From positions 1 through 64,000 of the forward strand of contig NZ_JAVFVV010000012.1 in the NCBI RefSeq assembly GCF_030929505.1: 64,000 nucleotides of DNA. The letters run 5' to 3'. Position 1 is the stretch's first letter; every line of letters starts with the position of its first letter. The translations under genes were made by a program, and so were the position numbers. This document shows, in pieces, positions 50,414 to 61,149 of the stretch. Origin of the DNA: Mesorhizobium sp. LHD-90 (GTDB lineage Bacteria; Pseudomonadota; Alphaproteobacteria; Rhizobiales; Rhizobiaceae). Below the pieces are notes generated by a model. It did no database searches. It was not told the DNA's origin and worked only from the letters and a program-made list of their open reading frames with translations.

Positions 50414-50779
50414 ATGGACGCGCAGAAACCTGTCGAGAAACTCGACGCAGCGGTCGACGAGGAAACGGCGGAGCAGGACCTGCCGGCTGCCGAGGCGGCC
50501 GCCGTCAGCGACGAACGTTTCGAGGAAATCGTGTCGGAGGCGCTCGACGGCGTCGACGGAACCATGCTGTTCAAAATGCGCCTCGATGCGGAAGGCAACG
50601 GCGAGCACGTCGCGGCGGCCTCGGTCGGCGAAGGCGAAGCACGCCACTTCCTGATCCTGTCGCTGCCGGTCTCCGGCGGCGAGTTGCGTGTCGAGCCGGC
50701 GGCCGACAGCAAGAACCCGGTGGCCGGGATCGCCGCATCCTATGCCGGGCTGGCGGAGGTTTTTGCAGCGGCGGCTTAG
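50414..50779 (+). CDS. Hypothetical protein, 121 residues
   Basis: An acidic, alanine-rich protein with a helical N-terminal half (EKLDAAVDEETAEQDLPAAE) and a more folded-looking middle (FKMRLDAEGNGEHVA). No signal peptide or known motif. The stop codon (TAG, 50777-50779) lies inside the terminal inverted repeat of the adjacent MITE-like element, so the C-terminus may be set by that insertion. Function unknown. Confidence 0.55.
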   Translation: MDAQKPVEKLDAAVDEETAEQDLPAAEAAAVSDERFEEIVSEALDGVDGTMLFKMRLDAEGNGEHVAAASVGEGEARHFLILSLPVSGGELRVEPAADSKNPVAGIAASYAGLAEVFAAAA

Positions 50780-50917
50780 GGTCTGTCGATATCCAAGCCA
50801 TGGCGGTCTGCAAATGGCGGCTTTCTGCGCTTCCGGTGTAGCAGAACGTACACTCCGTTCCGGTTCTCAGAATCCGCCATATTCGACTCGCCCCAATCCG
50901 AATCTCTACAGACCCTA
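50777..50917. mobile_element. MITE-like element with TAGGGTCTGT terminal inverted repeats
   Basis: TAGGGTCTGT (50777-50786) is inverted exactly as ACAGACCCTA (50908-50917), bounding 141 bases without a gene. Further short inverted pieces lie inside (CATGGCGG and CCGCCATA). The outermost TA could be an IS630/mariner-type target duplication. Length and ends fit a nonautonomous repeat. Confidence 0.65.
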
Positions 50918-51033
50918 GACGCTCAACGATTGCCGAGCCGCTGCAGGCTCCTGCCAACTTGCCCTTGCGACCACTCGAAAATACCCCACATCAGGCGTTC
51001 GGCTGCGCGACGCGAGATCGAAGGGATTTTCAG

Positions 51034-51411
51034 ATGAGCTCCAATCCAGCCCCCGGCTTTGCCAAGAACCCATCAAAGATCATCACCATCGAGCCGCACG
51101 AGGGCACGGTCAGCGTCAGCGCCGGCGGCGTCGAGATCGCCCGGTCGTCGCACGCAAAGGTGCTGACCGAGACGCCCTACCCGCCGGTGCTCTACATTCC
51201 TTTCGCCGACATCGATTTCGCGAAACTGTCGAAGGCCGAGCATTCGACGCATTGCCCCTACAAGGGCGACGCCAGCTACTGGAGTGTCAAGCCAGCGGGC
51301 GGGGAAGGCGAGAACGCCATGTGGGCCTATGAAGCGCCCTATGACGAAACCATCGCCATCAAGGACCACGGCGCCTTCTATCCTAACAAGGTGCAGATAA
51401 AGGTTCGGTGA
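51034..51411 (+). CDS. DUF427 domain protein
   Basis: A 125-residue protein with the conserved DUF427 core: the HCPYKGDASYWSV segment and the C-terminal YEAPYDETIAIKDHGAFYPN. AGGGATTTTCAG precedes the ATG at 51034. DUF427 proteins are small, single-domain, and of unknown biochemical role. It is not clearly linked to a neighbour. Confidence 0.85.
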   Translation: MSSNPAPGFAKNPSKIITIEPHEGTVSVSAGGVEIARSSHAKVLTETPYPPVLYIPFADIDFAKLSKAEHSTHCPYKGDASYWSVKPAGGEGENAMWAYEAPYDETIAIKDHGAFYPNKVQIKVR

Positions 51412-51477
51412 CGGCTGCGTCGCGAGTGGATCGGCGCTCCAACGTCGCGACGCGTGCGCGCCCGGCCGCGTTGTTCT

Positions 51478-52557
51478 TTATGCAAATCCGATGGCGGCCG
51501 GGCTGGCAGCGAGGCGAGGAGCTGCCTTCGCCACGGCTTCCGTGAGCACGTCCGCGGCCTGCGGCGCCAGCATCATTTTTCCCCGGGTCAATGCCTCCTG
51601 CCATTTCGACCCGCGCTGCCAGGCTTCGATCCAGACGTCGGTCAGTTCCAACGCATGGAACGGGGCGAGAGCCTCGATCAGAAACGCGGCCTGGCCGATG
51701 TCCTTGGCGATCTTCTCGCGATCCTTGCGGCGCGTCGCCACGATCAGTTTATGCACTGCATAACGTTCGGGCGCCGGCACGGTGACCGATACGCCGCCGC
51801 CATAAAGCAGCACGGAGCGGACGGGGCCGCGGATGAGAAAATCCAGGAAACGCAGCGGCTGCGCCGCGGCGCCACCCAGCGCCGGCATCCGCGTCAGATC
51901 GCCCTGATAATCGTCCGAGCCGCGATTGGGAACGAGGAACTCGACCCTGTAACCCTTCGCATTGACGAAAGCCGATGTCTTGCCACCGCCCTGCAGGCTG
52001 GGAACAGGACGGAATGTCGGATCGATTTCCGTCATCTGATCGAGGACATTTTCCATCGTGTCCGCGATGGCCACCGATATTCCGTGGTCCTGGGCAAGGT
52101 CCACGTCGCCCGTCTGGAGGAACCTGTCGGGACGCGCGCCGACAAGACCCGGATAGGTCTGGAAGGCAATGGTTCCGACCAACACGCCGCGCAGCCGGAA
52201 AAAGCCTCCCCTGGCGAGCCTGTCGACGATCGCGCCCGTCATGCCGTCTGGCTCGGGCAGACCGGCGGCGCGCAACATGCGGACGGCTTCGAGGCGGGTC
52301 TTGAAGGCTGTCTTGGTTCGATCGAACGCAATCGCCCTTGCTGAAATCTCCGGATCCGATGCCGGCCCGACATATTTTCTGGTCTTTTCGCCGGTCAGCG
52401 TATCGTAGCCGCTGTAATACCAGTATTCCCGACCCCGGATCAGCCGTTTCGAGAAGCTTCCATTGGCAGGGTAATCGGCATCGAATGCCGCATCGATCAC
52501 TCGTTGATTGAGATCTGCAAAAACCGTTTGCGTCGCTTGATCGAGATGGTCAACCAT
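51478..52557 (-). CDS. GSU2403-family nucleotidyltransferase-fold protein
   Basis: A 359-residue protein with GREYWYYSGYDTLTGEKTRK and KYVGP in the N-terminal part, then a nucleotidyltransferase-like core (about 110-230: GVLVGTIAF, TGDVDLAQDH, and VEFLVPNRGSDD) and a helical C-terminal half. The GDVDLA segment has the paired acids of the NTase fold. It resembles the nucleotidyltransferase-fold (Pfam NTP_transf_8-type) family of unknown function, some members of which have been linked to AbiEii-like antitoxin/toxin modules. The start ATG at 52557 has no ribosome binding site; instead a 13-bp-arm palindrome begins 4 bases before it. No partner gene is adjacent. Confidence 0.75.
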   Translation of the reverse strand: MVDHLDQATQTVFADLNQRVIDAAFDADYPANGSFSKRLIRGREYWYYSGYDTLTGEKTRKYVGPASDPEISARAIAFDRTKTAFKTRLEAVRMLRAAGLPEPDGMTGAIVDRLARGGFFRLRGVLVGTIAFQTYPGLVGARPDRFLQTGDVDLAQDHGISVAIADTMENVLDQMTEIDPTFRPVPSLQGGGKTSAFVNAKGYRVEFLVPNRGSDDYQGDLTRMPALGGAAAQPLRFLDFLIRGPVRSVLLYGGGVSVTVPAPERYAVHKLIVATRRKDREKIAKDIGQAAFLIEALAPFHALELTDVWIEAWQRGSKWQEALTRGKMMLAPQAADVLTEAVAKAAPRLAASPAAIGFA

Positions 52558-52560
52558 CTA

Positions 52561-52592
52561 CGTTATCCGAAAAATTCGATTTTCGGATAACG
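52561..52592. promoter_or_regulatory. Palindrome I upstream of the nucleotidyltransferase gene
   Basis: CGTTATCCGAAAA (52561-52573) and TTTTCGGATAACG (52580-52592) are perfect 13-bp arms with a 6-base centre. The site abuts the start codon, where a ribosome binding site would be expected. It can act as an operator or, if transcribed, as a hairpin. Confidence 0.75.
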
Positions 52593-52624
52593 TATTACAA
52601 ACTCAATCTCCTTGCAATATCAAT

Positions 52625-52654
52625 GTTATCCGAAAGCCGTCGTTTTCAGGTAAC
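52625..52654. promoter_or_regulatory. Palindrome II upstream of the nucleotidyltransferase gene
   Basis: GTTATCCGAAAG (52625-52636) and TTTTCAGGTAAC (52643-52654) flank a 6-base centre, matching the architecture and arm sequence of palindrome I with a few changes. The two sites are 63 bases apart centre to centre, about six helical turns. Confidence 0.65.
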
Positions 52655-52733
52655 TGCGGGATGATGGCAAAGGCCGCGGCGTCGAGGAGAGCCGGGCAAG
52701 GCGATGAGGGGCGTCAACGCCCGGTCCGTCCCC

Positions 52734-53207
52734 CTATTCCGCCGGCCGCCGCGTTGCCGTATCGCCGCGGGCACCGAACCGCTGGAATATCGCCAGGCCG
52801 ACCGTCATCGCCACGCCGACCAGAAGCAGCAGCACCGGATAGACCAAAAGCTTGATGTCGTCCTGCGTGGTCTTGAAGACCAGCATGAGGCCCTCCAGAA
52901 AAATGGCGATGGAGATGATGGCGATGAACTTCGGGAAATTCTCGCGAAAACCGGACGCCGCATCGTGGCGGCCCATCACCTCCTCGTCGATCAGATGTTT
53001 CGCGACATCGATGATGGCGATGGCGATGACGACATAGCCGATCGAGTCGATGATGGTGTAGCCGAAGTCGCCCGAGGCGAGCACCGTCGGCAGCGCAACG
53101 AAGGCCGCGCCGACCTGATAGGCGGCAAAACCCATCAGCGACGCCGCGAGCACGATCAGGAAACCCGCCGCCGCGACCGCGAAAAGAAATCGGCTGAACC
53201 GCGCCAT
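52734..53207 (-). CDS. Small integral membrane protein, unknown function
   Basis: A 157-residue protein with about four transmembrane helices (near residues 8-30, 55-75, 92-110 and 118-140). The charged loop between spans two and three holds HLIDEEVMGRHDAASG. The ATG at 53207 follows GAGGCGGGCAAAG; a frame open further upstream overlaps the RNA ligase region and is unlikely. I do not recognise a family; it resembles UPF0114-like small membrane proteins only in layout. Confidence 0.65.
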   Translation of the reverse strand: MARFSRFLFAVAAAGFLIVLAASLMGFAAYQVGAAFVALPTVLASGDFGYTIIDSIGYVVIAIAIIDVAKHLIDEEVMGRHDAASGFRENFPKFIAIISIAIFLEGLMLVFKTTQDDIKLLVYPVLLLLVGVAMTVGLAIFQRFGARGDTATRRPAE

Positions 53208-53427
53208 CTTTGCCCGCCTCGGCCGCTCCCCCCCGAAGCCGCCCACCGGGCGTATGTTGCGCATCCGATGCGAACTGCCAAGAGGGCGGGCATGCTTGAA
53301 ACCGAGCAATCGTCGACGGAAAAATCCTTGTCTCCGCCGCGGAAAAGTTATGGTCAGGCGCTTGGCCCTTGCAAAGCCTGTTTCGGAAAGCCCAGAACTG
53401 GCCAGCCCAAGCTTGGACGCCGTGCGG

Positions 53428-54048
53428 ATGAAAAAAAAATATGGACGAACCTATCACCTGCCGATTTCGCCGGGCGCCACCAGCGACGACAAGGTGATGC
53501 AGAGCATCGACGCTCTGATCGCCAGCGAGTTGGTCGTCACGGAAAAGATGGATGGCGAGAACACGACCATCCATCGGCAGGGAAACCATGCCCGCAGCCT
53601 GGACAGCCGCTATCATCCTTCGCGTGACTGGCTGAAAGCCTTTGCGGCCGGAATATCGACGCAACTATCCCAGGACGAGCGCGTGGTCGGCGAATACCTG
53701 TTTGCCCGGCATTCCGTCGGCTATGACTGCCTGCCATCCTACTTCCTGGGTTTCGCGTGGATTGTCGGCGAGATCGTTCAATCGTGGGACGACACGACCG
53801 AACGTTTTGCTGACCTGGGCATCACGCCGGTGCCCATTCTTTTTCGCGGTGCCTATCGCCCCCGACTATTCGAGGAACTGGCCAAATCGCTCGATCTTCG
53901 CCAGCAGGAGGGTTTTGTAGTGCGAGACGCCGGCGCGTTCGCGGAAAGCGACATGCCGGCGCGGGTGGGTAAATATGTGAGGGAAGGCCACGTCCAGAGC
54001 GGCACGCACTGGATGAAGGCAGAGGTGGTCAGAAACGGACTGGCTTGA
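53428..54048 (+). CDS. RNA ligase-family nucleotidyltransferase (Rnl2-like)
   Basis: A 206-residue protein of the covalent-nucleotidyltransferase superfamily. The adenylated lysine is K40 in EKMDGENTTIH, the Rnl2-type K-x-D-G motif, and motif IV is EGFVVR at residues 161-166. It lacks the C-terminal domain and the DNA ligase OB fold, so it is closest to small RNA ligase 2-like proteins. The start is uncertain: ATG at 53428 precedes nine A residues; ATG at 53350 is possible. No kinase, phosphatase or RNA repair partner is adjacent. Confidence 0.8.
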   Translation: MKKKYGRTYHLPISPGATSDDKVMQSIDALIASELVVTEKMDGENTTIHRQGNHARSLDSRYHPSRDWLKAFAAGISTQLSQDERVVGEYLFARHSVGYDCLPSYFLGFAWIVGEIVQSWDDTTERFADLGITPVPILFRGAYRPRLFEELAKSLDLRQQEGFVVRDAGAFAESDMPARVGKYVREGHVQSGTHWMKAEVVRNGLA

Positions 54049-54063
54049 GTTGCCGGCCCGTCC

Positions 54064-56727
<2,664 letters not shown>

Positions 56728-56905
56728 GCTCGTTCCTCGCCTCGACCGCCGGCCTTTCCGGCAGCGATATTGTGGTGCAGTGCGAAAGACAAGTGCACAA
56801 AGGCCGGTGGAAAGCCTACAATCGATTAGAAGCTCCAATGGTTTCGCGGCTTGCAATCCGGCTGTCGAGGATATAGAACATATCAGGAACATACAGGGGC
56901 ATGCG

Positions 56906-57250
56906 ATGAAACGGACGGGAAAGCTCGACTATCTCGAAATGCCGGCCTCGCGCGGCACGCTGGACAGCGTGAAGGCCTTCTACAGCGCGGCCTTCTCGTG
57001 GTCGTTCACCGACTACGGGCCGACCTATTCGGCTTTCGACGAGGGACTTGAAGGCGGTTTCCAAGCCGACAGCGCCGAGGCCGTGCAAAAACCGCTGCCG
57101 GTGCTTTATTCGGAGTCGCTTGAGGAGACGCTGGAAGCTGTCGAGGCCGCGGGCGGAAAGATCGTCAAGCCGATCTTTTCCTTCCCCGGTGGCCGGCGGT
57201 TCCATTTCGTCGACCCCGGCGGGAACGAACTGGCGGTGTGGGGAGAGTAG
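56906..57250 (+). CDS. VOC-family (glyoxalase-like) protein
   Basis: A 114-residue protein with the vicinal-oxygen-chelate fold: LDYLEMPAS at the start, AFYSAAFSWSFTDYG, and the C-terminal FHFVDPGGNELAVWG. Many such proteins bind small hydrophobic or metal-bound ligands. GGGGC precedes the ATG at 56906. It is divergent from ppdK by 178 bases. Function unknown. Confidence 0.85.
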   Translation: MKRTGKLDYLEMPASRGTLDSVKAFYSAAFSWSFTDYGPTYSAFDEGLEGGFQADSAEAVQKPLPVLYSESLEETLEAVEAAGGKIVKPIFSFPGGRRFHFVDPGGNELAVWGE

Positions 57251-57257
57251 CGAACAT

Positions 57258-57432
57258 CGCCCCCTCACCCGCCCTTAGCTTCGCTCGGGGCGACCTCTCC
57301 CCGTTGAGGAGAGGAGGTCGTCAGCGGCAGCGCTCCAGCCTTCGCCCATCAGGGATTGGCGCAGCCGGCGGCAAACCTCCTCTCCCCAGCGGAGAGAGGG
57401 TGGCCGAGCGAAGCGGAGGCCGGTGAGGGGCG
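57258..57432. repeat. RIME-like inverted-repeat intergenic element
   Basis: CGCCCCCTCACC (57258-57269) and CCGGTGAGGGGCG (57420-57432) are inverted. Inside, CGACCTCTCCCCGTTGAGGA and CCTCTCCCCAGCGGAGAGAG are typical Rhizobium intergenic mosaic-element modules. It lies between the VOC gene and tRNA-Gln. Confidence 0.6.
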
Positions 57433-57504
57433 GCTGCGATACCTGATTGCGCTTCACCGGCACTCTGCCTATAAGGCGGCGTTCGCGGCGCTTGCGCCGG
57501 CTGT

Positions 57505-57579
57505 TGGGGCGTCGCCAAGTGGTAAGGCATCGGTTTTTGGTACCGACATTCCCAGGTTCGAATCCTGGCGCCCCAGCCA
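57505..57579 (+). tRNA. tRNA-Gln (anticodon TTG)
   Basis: A 75-nt cloverleaf: acceptor TGGGGCG (57505-57511) with CGCCCCA (57569-57575), discriminator G, encoded CCA 57577-57579. The anticodon loop TTTTGGT, between TCGGT and ACCGA, gives TTG, reading CAA/CAG. The T arm CCAGGTTCGAATCCTGG is canonical. Confidence 0.95.
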
Positions 57580-57592
57580 CTCGTGGCCAGAA

Positions 57593-58924
57593 CTAATTTC
57601 TCATCCGATCCAGAAACTGCTGCCCTAGCGCCTCGTAGTTGCCGTCGAAATGCCGGCCGCCGGAGGTTTTGATCACAGTCGTCTCCTTCAGCGCCGGATC
57701 GGGACAGGCGCTGCCGACCTCGTCCTCGCCATGGACGCATATGACGCTGGCGGCGGGAAGCGCGGCGATCGCCGGCACGATCCGGTAGCCGACGTCGTCG
57801 ATGCCGAGCCAGCCCGAAATGGTGACCTGGAAGGAGGTCGTCTGTCCCGGCGCCATCAGCGCGATCAGCTTCGTGCGTTCCTGTAGCAGTTTCGGCAGCA
57901 GCGGATAGGCGAACGGAATGGTGTCGGCGCCGAAGGAATAGCCGATCAGCATGACGGGCAATTTCTGGTCTGGATCGGCCCGCCGCAGCATGCCGGAAAT
58001 GTCGGCGGCGAGTTCCTGCGGCGTGCGCTTGGTCCAAAAATAGTGCAGCGCGTCGAGCCCGACGACATGCACGCCCTGGGCGGCAAGCCATTCGCCGATG
58101 GTCTTGTCGAGATCGCGCCAGCCGCCGTCGCCGGAGACCAGCACGGCCACTGCCTTCGAAGGGCCCTGGACCGGCAGGTCGATGGCCGGCAGGCCGCCGA
58201 GCGGTCTTGCGGCGCCGGCGATCTGCGCGACCGCGCCGGCGATCTGTACCGGCTCGCCGCCGTCGTCGAGGGCGTCTATGGTCAGGTTCTGCCGCGCCTG
58301 GGCACGGTTCAATACGGCGTCCACCGTCTCGGACGGCACGAAAAGATGTGCGGGGCCGGGCACGTCGATGTCGAAACCGTAGCTGTAGCCACCGTCCTCG
58401 CGTTTCTTCGAGGAGGCGCCCGGGCAGAAGGGCAGTTTCAGGTCCAGCCGGTTGGTGAAACCGGAGGCGACCGCGCCGCCCAGCGTGTTGGCCGGTGAGT
58501 CGGCCAGCGCGGCATAGGCGAAGGTGGCTCCCTGCCCCGATCCGACGACGATCGGCGGCAGATAGGCCTGGATGCCAAGCAGCCGCTGCGCTGCCTTGGC
58601 GAGATCGGTGATCTCGCCGACGACGGAGAGACACTCGCCGGTGTCGGCGTCGAGCTTTTCGGCATAGCGCGCGAGGTCGACGGCGAGCACCACGTCGCCC
58701 TGCGCTTGCAGCGCATCGACCGCCGCGTCGTCCGAGGCCTTCCAGCCGGAGCGGTCGGACAGGTATACGACCACCGCCTCCGGCGTGCCGCGCGGAACGG
58801 CGATCGGCACATTTTCCAACCGTCCGGCCGAGACCGTGGGCGCCGCCGGCGCGGCCATCCCGGCAACCGCCGGTGCGGCCAGCAGCAAGCCGGCGCAGAG
58901 GACGGGCAGGACAAAAATCGTCAT
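57593..58924 (-). CDS. acvB: AcvB/VirJ-family lysyl-phosphatidylglycerol hydrolase-like protein
   Basis: A 443-residue exported protein: signal MTIFVLPVLCAGLLLAAPAV, and two alpha/beta hydrolase-like halves. The second half carries AVLVSGDGGWRDLDKTIGEW and LIGYSFGADTIPFAYPLLPK (nucleophile serine), and PVMLIGYSFG is typical of VirJ. AcvB of Agrobacterium hydrolyses lysyl-phosphatidylglycerol in the periplasm and supports acid tolerance and T-DNA transfer. Here the usual lpiA partner is not in the window. The start at 58924 is chosen for the signal peptide. Confidence 0.8.
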   Translation of the reverse strand: MTIFVLPVLCAGLLLAAPAVAGMAAPAAPTVSAGRLENVPIAVPRGTPEAVVVYLSDRSGWKASDDAAVDALQAQGDVVLAVDLARYAEKLDADTGECLSVVGEITDLAKAAQRLLGIQAYLPPIVVGSGQGATFAYAALADSPANTLGGAVASGFTNRLDLKLPFCPGASSKKREDGGYSYGFDIDVPGPAHLFVPSETVDAVLNRAQARQNLTIDALDDGGEPVQIAGAVAQIAGAARPLGGLPAIDLPVQGPSKAVAVLVSGDGGWRDLDKTIGEWLAAQGVHVVGLDALHYFWTKRTPQELAADISGMLRRADPDQKLPVMLIGYSFGADTIPFAYPLLPKLLQERTKLIALMAPGQTTSFQVTISGWLGIDDVGYRIVPAIAALPAASVICVHGEDEVGSACPDPALKETTVIKTSGGRHFDGNYEALGQQFLDRMRN

Positions 58925-59182
58925 CGCTTGAATATCCTGATCCGGTTGCCGCATATGGGGTCCGCCGCGCTGCCAGCACGCGCAGCGGCGCGAGCCGTTC
59001 GCACAGGCAAGGCATCACGGCGTCCAGGCCGACCCGGGCGGTCCCGGTCAGCCCTGCCGGCCGCAATTGCGAGCCAGAAGCTGAAGCCTTCGATGGTGGT
59101 TTTCACATGACGGAATGATAGTTCCGAAAAGCGCCCGAGCAAGACACGATCGCTTCAGGACCGCGCGGGAGTGAGGCGGGCA

Positions 59183-59457
59183 TAGAGAGCATTTCCGGGC
59201 AAATCCGGGTCAGCTCTGTTTCTCCGATGGCGAGGCGATCCGCCAGGAGAGGCGCGAAGGTCGTGGCGGCGCCACGGCCGAGCGTGCCGACGCAGCGGGC
59301 GCCCGCCAGCGGGAAACCCTTCGGGCCGGGTGCATTTGACCCAAATCCGTCGGCTCCGGCTCGGCCGTATCACCGATACGACCTTCGCCGAAACCCTCGA
59401 CCTTGGGCCAAATGCCCTCCGGCAGAGCGACCCGGATTTACCCGGAAATGCTCTATA
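59183..59457. mobile_element. MITE-like element with 36-base imperfect terminal inverted repeats
   Basis: The ends TAGAGAGCATTTCCGGGCAA... (59183-59218) and ...CCCGGAAATGCTCTATA (59423-59457) match at 33 of 36 positions when one gap is allowed. The roughly 275-base interior has no convincing coding frame and contains shorter inverted pieces (CGTATC/GATACG at 59366-59380). The remaining part of 58925-59465 shows no gene either. Confidence 0.7.
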
Positions 59458-59465
59458 CAGCACGA

Positions 59466-60248
59466 TCAGGCCTGCCCCGCCCCAAGCACCACCCATGCCG
59501 GCGCGTGATCGCTCGCGTCCTCGAGGCCGCGCGCCTCCCGATCGACGCCTGCCGCCACCAAGCGGCCGGCAAGGTCGGGCGACAGCAGCAGGTGGTCGAG
59601 GCGCAGCCCGGCGTCACGCGCCCAGCGGTTCCGCTTGTAGTCCCAGAAAGTATAGATGCGCTGTTCGGAGTGCAGGGCGCGGATCGCGTCGGTCCAACTT
59701 CGGCCCACCAGTTTGCGGAAGGCGGCACGGCTCTCCGGCTGGACCAGTGCGTCTTCGTCCCATGAATTCGTCGGATAGATGTCGAGCTCCGTCGGCGCGA
59801 CGTTGAAATCGCCGGCAAGCACGATGGGCGCCCCGGTCCGCCGCAGCCGCGTGGCGTGAAGGCGCAGCCGCTCAAGCCAAGCGAGCTTGTAGTCGAATTT
59901 CGGACCGGGCCGCGGATTGCCGTTGGGAGCATAGACGCAGGCGATCAGAATGCCGCCGACTGCCGCCTCGATGTAGCGGCTCTGCAGATCGGCGTCGTCG
60001 CCCGGAAGCGCGGTGCGGGTCAGCACCGGCTCGGCGGCGCCCGCCAGAATTGCAACGCCGTTCCAGGTCCTCTGCCCTAGCCACACGGCGCCATAGCCGG
60101 CTTGCGCCAGCTTGGAAGCCGGAAAGTCGCGGTCCAGGCACTTGAGTTCCTGGAGGCAGACGACATCCGGCTGCCTCGCCCGCAGCCAGGCGAGAAGATT
60201 GGCGAGGCGCCGATTGACGTTGTTGATGTTGTAAGTGGCGATCAGCAT
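59466..60248 (-). CDS. xthA: Exodeoxyribonuclease III-like endonuclease (XthA/ExoA type)
   Basis: A 260-residue AP endonuclease/exonuclease-family protein. The metal-binding glutamate is in CLQELKCLD, the active-site tyrosine in VYAPNGNPRPG, the aspartate/asparagine pair in LAGDFNVAPTE, and the final D-H pair in DASDHAPAW. It nicks DNA at abasic sites and repairs 3' ends. The ATG at 60248 fits the family start MLIATYNINNVNRRL. Downstream lies a MITE-like element. Confidence 0.9.
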   Translation of the reverse strand: MLIATYNINNVNRRLANLLAWLRARQPDVVCLQELKCLDRDFPASKLAQAGYGAVWLGQRTWNGVAILAGAAEPVLTRTALPGDDADLQSRYIEAAVGGILIACVYAPNGNPRPGPKFDYKLAWLERLRLHATRLRRTGAPIVLAGDFNVAPTELDIYPTNSWDEDALVQPESRAAFRKLVGRSWTDAIRALHSEQRIYTFWDYKRNRWARDAGLRLDHLLLSPDLAGRLVAAGVDREARGLEDASDHAPAWVVLGAGQA

Positions 60249-60326
60249 GGCGCCCATATGGAGCGACGGACGGCCTGAGGACAGTTCCGCCGCCGCCTGA
60301 TCGCAGGCGGCGGCCGTGGCAAACAC

Positions 60327-60941
60327 TCATTCCAGCGCGAAAGAACCCTGCTTGACCTCGCCGTCGCGGACATAGGTGCCGATCACCACGCCGGTAGTCG
60401 AGACCTTGCTGTCGACGAGCTTCATGGCGCCGGAGAGCGAGCCCTCGCCGAACAAGCGCTTGCCGCCGCCGAGCACGACCGGGAATGTCCAGAGCTTGTA
60501 TTCGTCGATCAGGTCGTTCTTGAGCAGGGCCTGGACGAACTGGCTGCTGCCCTGGATGAGCAGATCGGGACCGTCTTGCTGCTTCAGCTTGGCGACGCCG
60601 GCGACGGCATCCTCGCCGAGCCATTCGGAATTCTTCCACGACAGCGTCGTGGGCGACGATGTGGCGACGTATTTGGTGATGGCGTTGAATTTTTTCCCGA
60701 TCGGATCGTCCTCCGGGACGCGCGGCCAGTGGGCTGCGAAGATGTCGTAGGTTCTTCGTCCGAGCAGCAGGTCGAAGGGCTTGCCGAACGATTCGTCCAT
60801 GACTTTGCCCATCATCTCGTCCCAGTAGTGGAAGGTCCAGCCGCCGAAGCGGAAGCCGCCGTCGGTGTCTTCCTCCGGGCCGCCCGGCGCCTGCATGACG
60901 CCGTCGATGCTGAGGAAGGTGGCGGCGATGACTTTTCTCAT
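60327..60941 (-). CDS. Dihydrofolate reductase / RibD C-terminal family protein
   Basis: A 204-residue protein with a RibD-C/DHFR-like fold: MRKVIAATFLSIDGVMQAPG at the start, WDEMMGKVMDESFGKPFDLL, and LLIQGSSQFVQALLKNDLID. The start at 60941 follows GTGAGGAGAAAGATC. Members are often annotated as dihydrofolate reductase-like reductases of unknown substrate. No linked folate or riboflavin genes. Confidence 0.88.
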   Translation of the reverse strand: MRKVIAATFLSIDGVMQAPGGPEEDTDGGFRFGGWTFHYWDEMMGKVMDESFGKPFDLLLGRRTYDIFAAHWPRVPEDDPIGKKFNAITKYVATSSPTTLSWKNSEWLGEDAVAGVAKLKQQDGPDLLIQGSSQFVQALLKNDLIDEYKLWTFPVVLGGGKRLFGEGSLSGAMKLVDSKVSTTGVVIGTYVRDGEVKQGSFALE

Positions 60942-61149
60942 GATCTTTCTCCTCACGTGTTTCGACCATTCGCATGGTTCCGAAGACGGCAAGCCTGGAT
61001 TGTTCCGCCGCTGTCATAGCGGCGAAGATTCCGCTCAATGTCCCGAAGGCATGTATCGAATGAAGTCGGCCTAAGGACGGCCGGGGCCCCAACATCCCGA
61101 CATCGGCAGCCAGAAATTTTCCAGAAGCGACATCGAAGGCATCGCGCCA

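Noticed and set aside
57321-59066. A 581-residue open frame on the minus strand crossing tRNA-Gln
   Set aside because: It overlaps acvB in another frame and runs antisense through the tRNA, so it cannot be a real gene.
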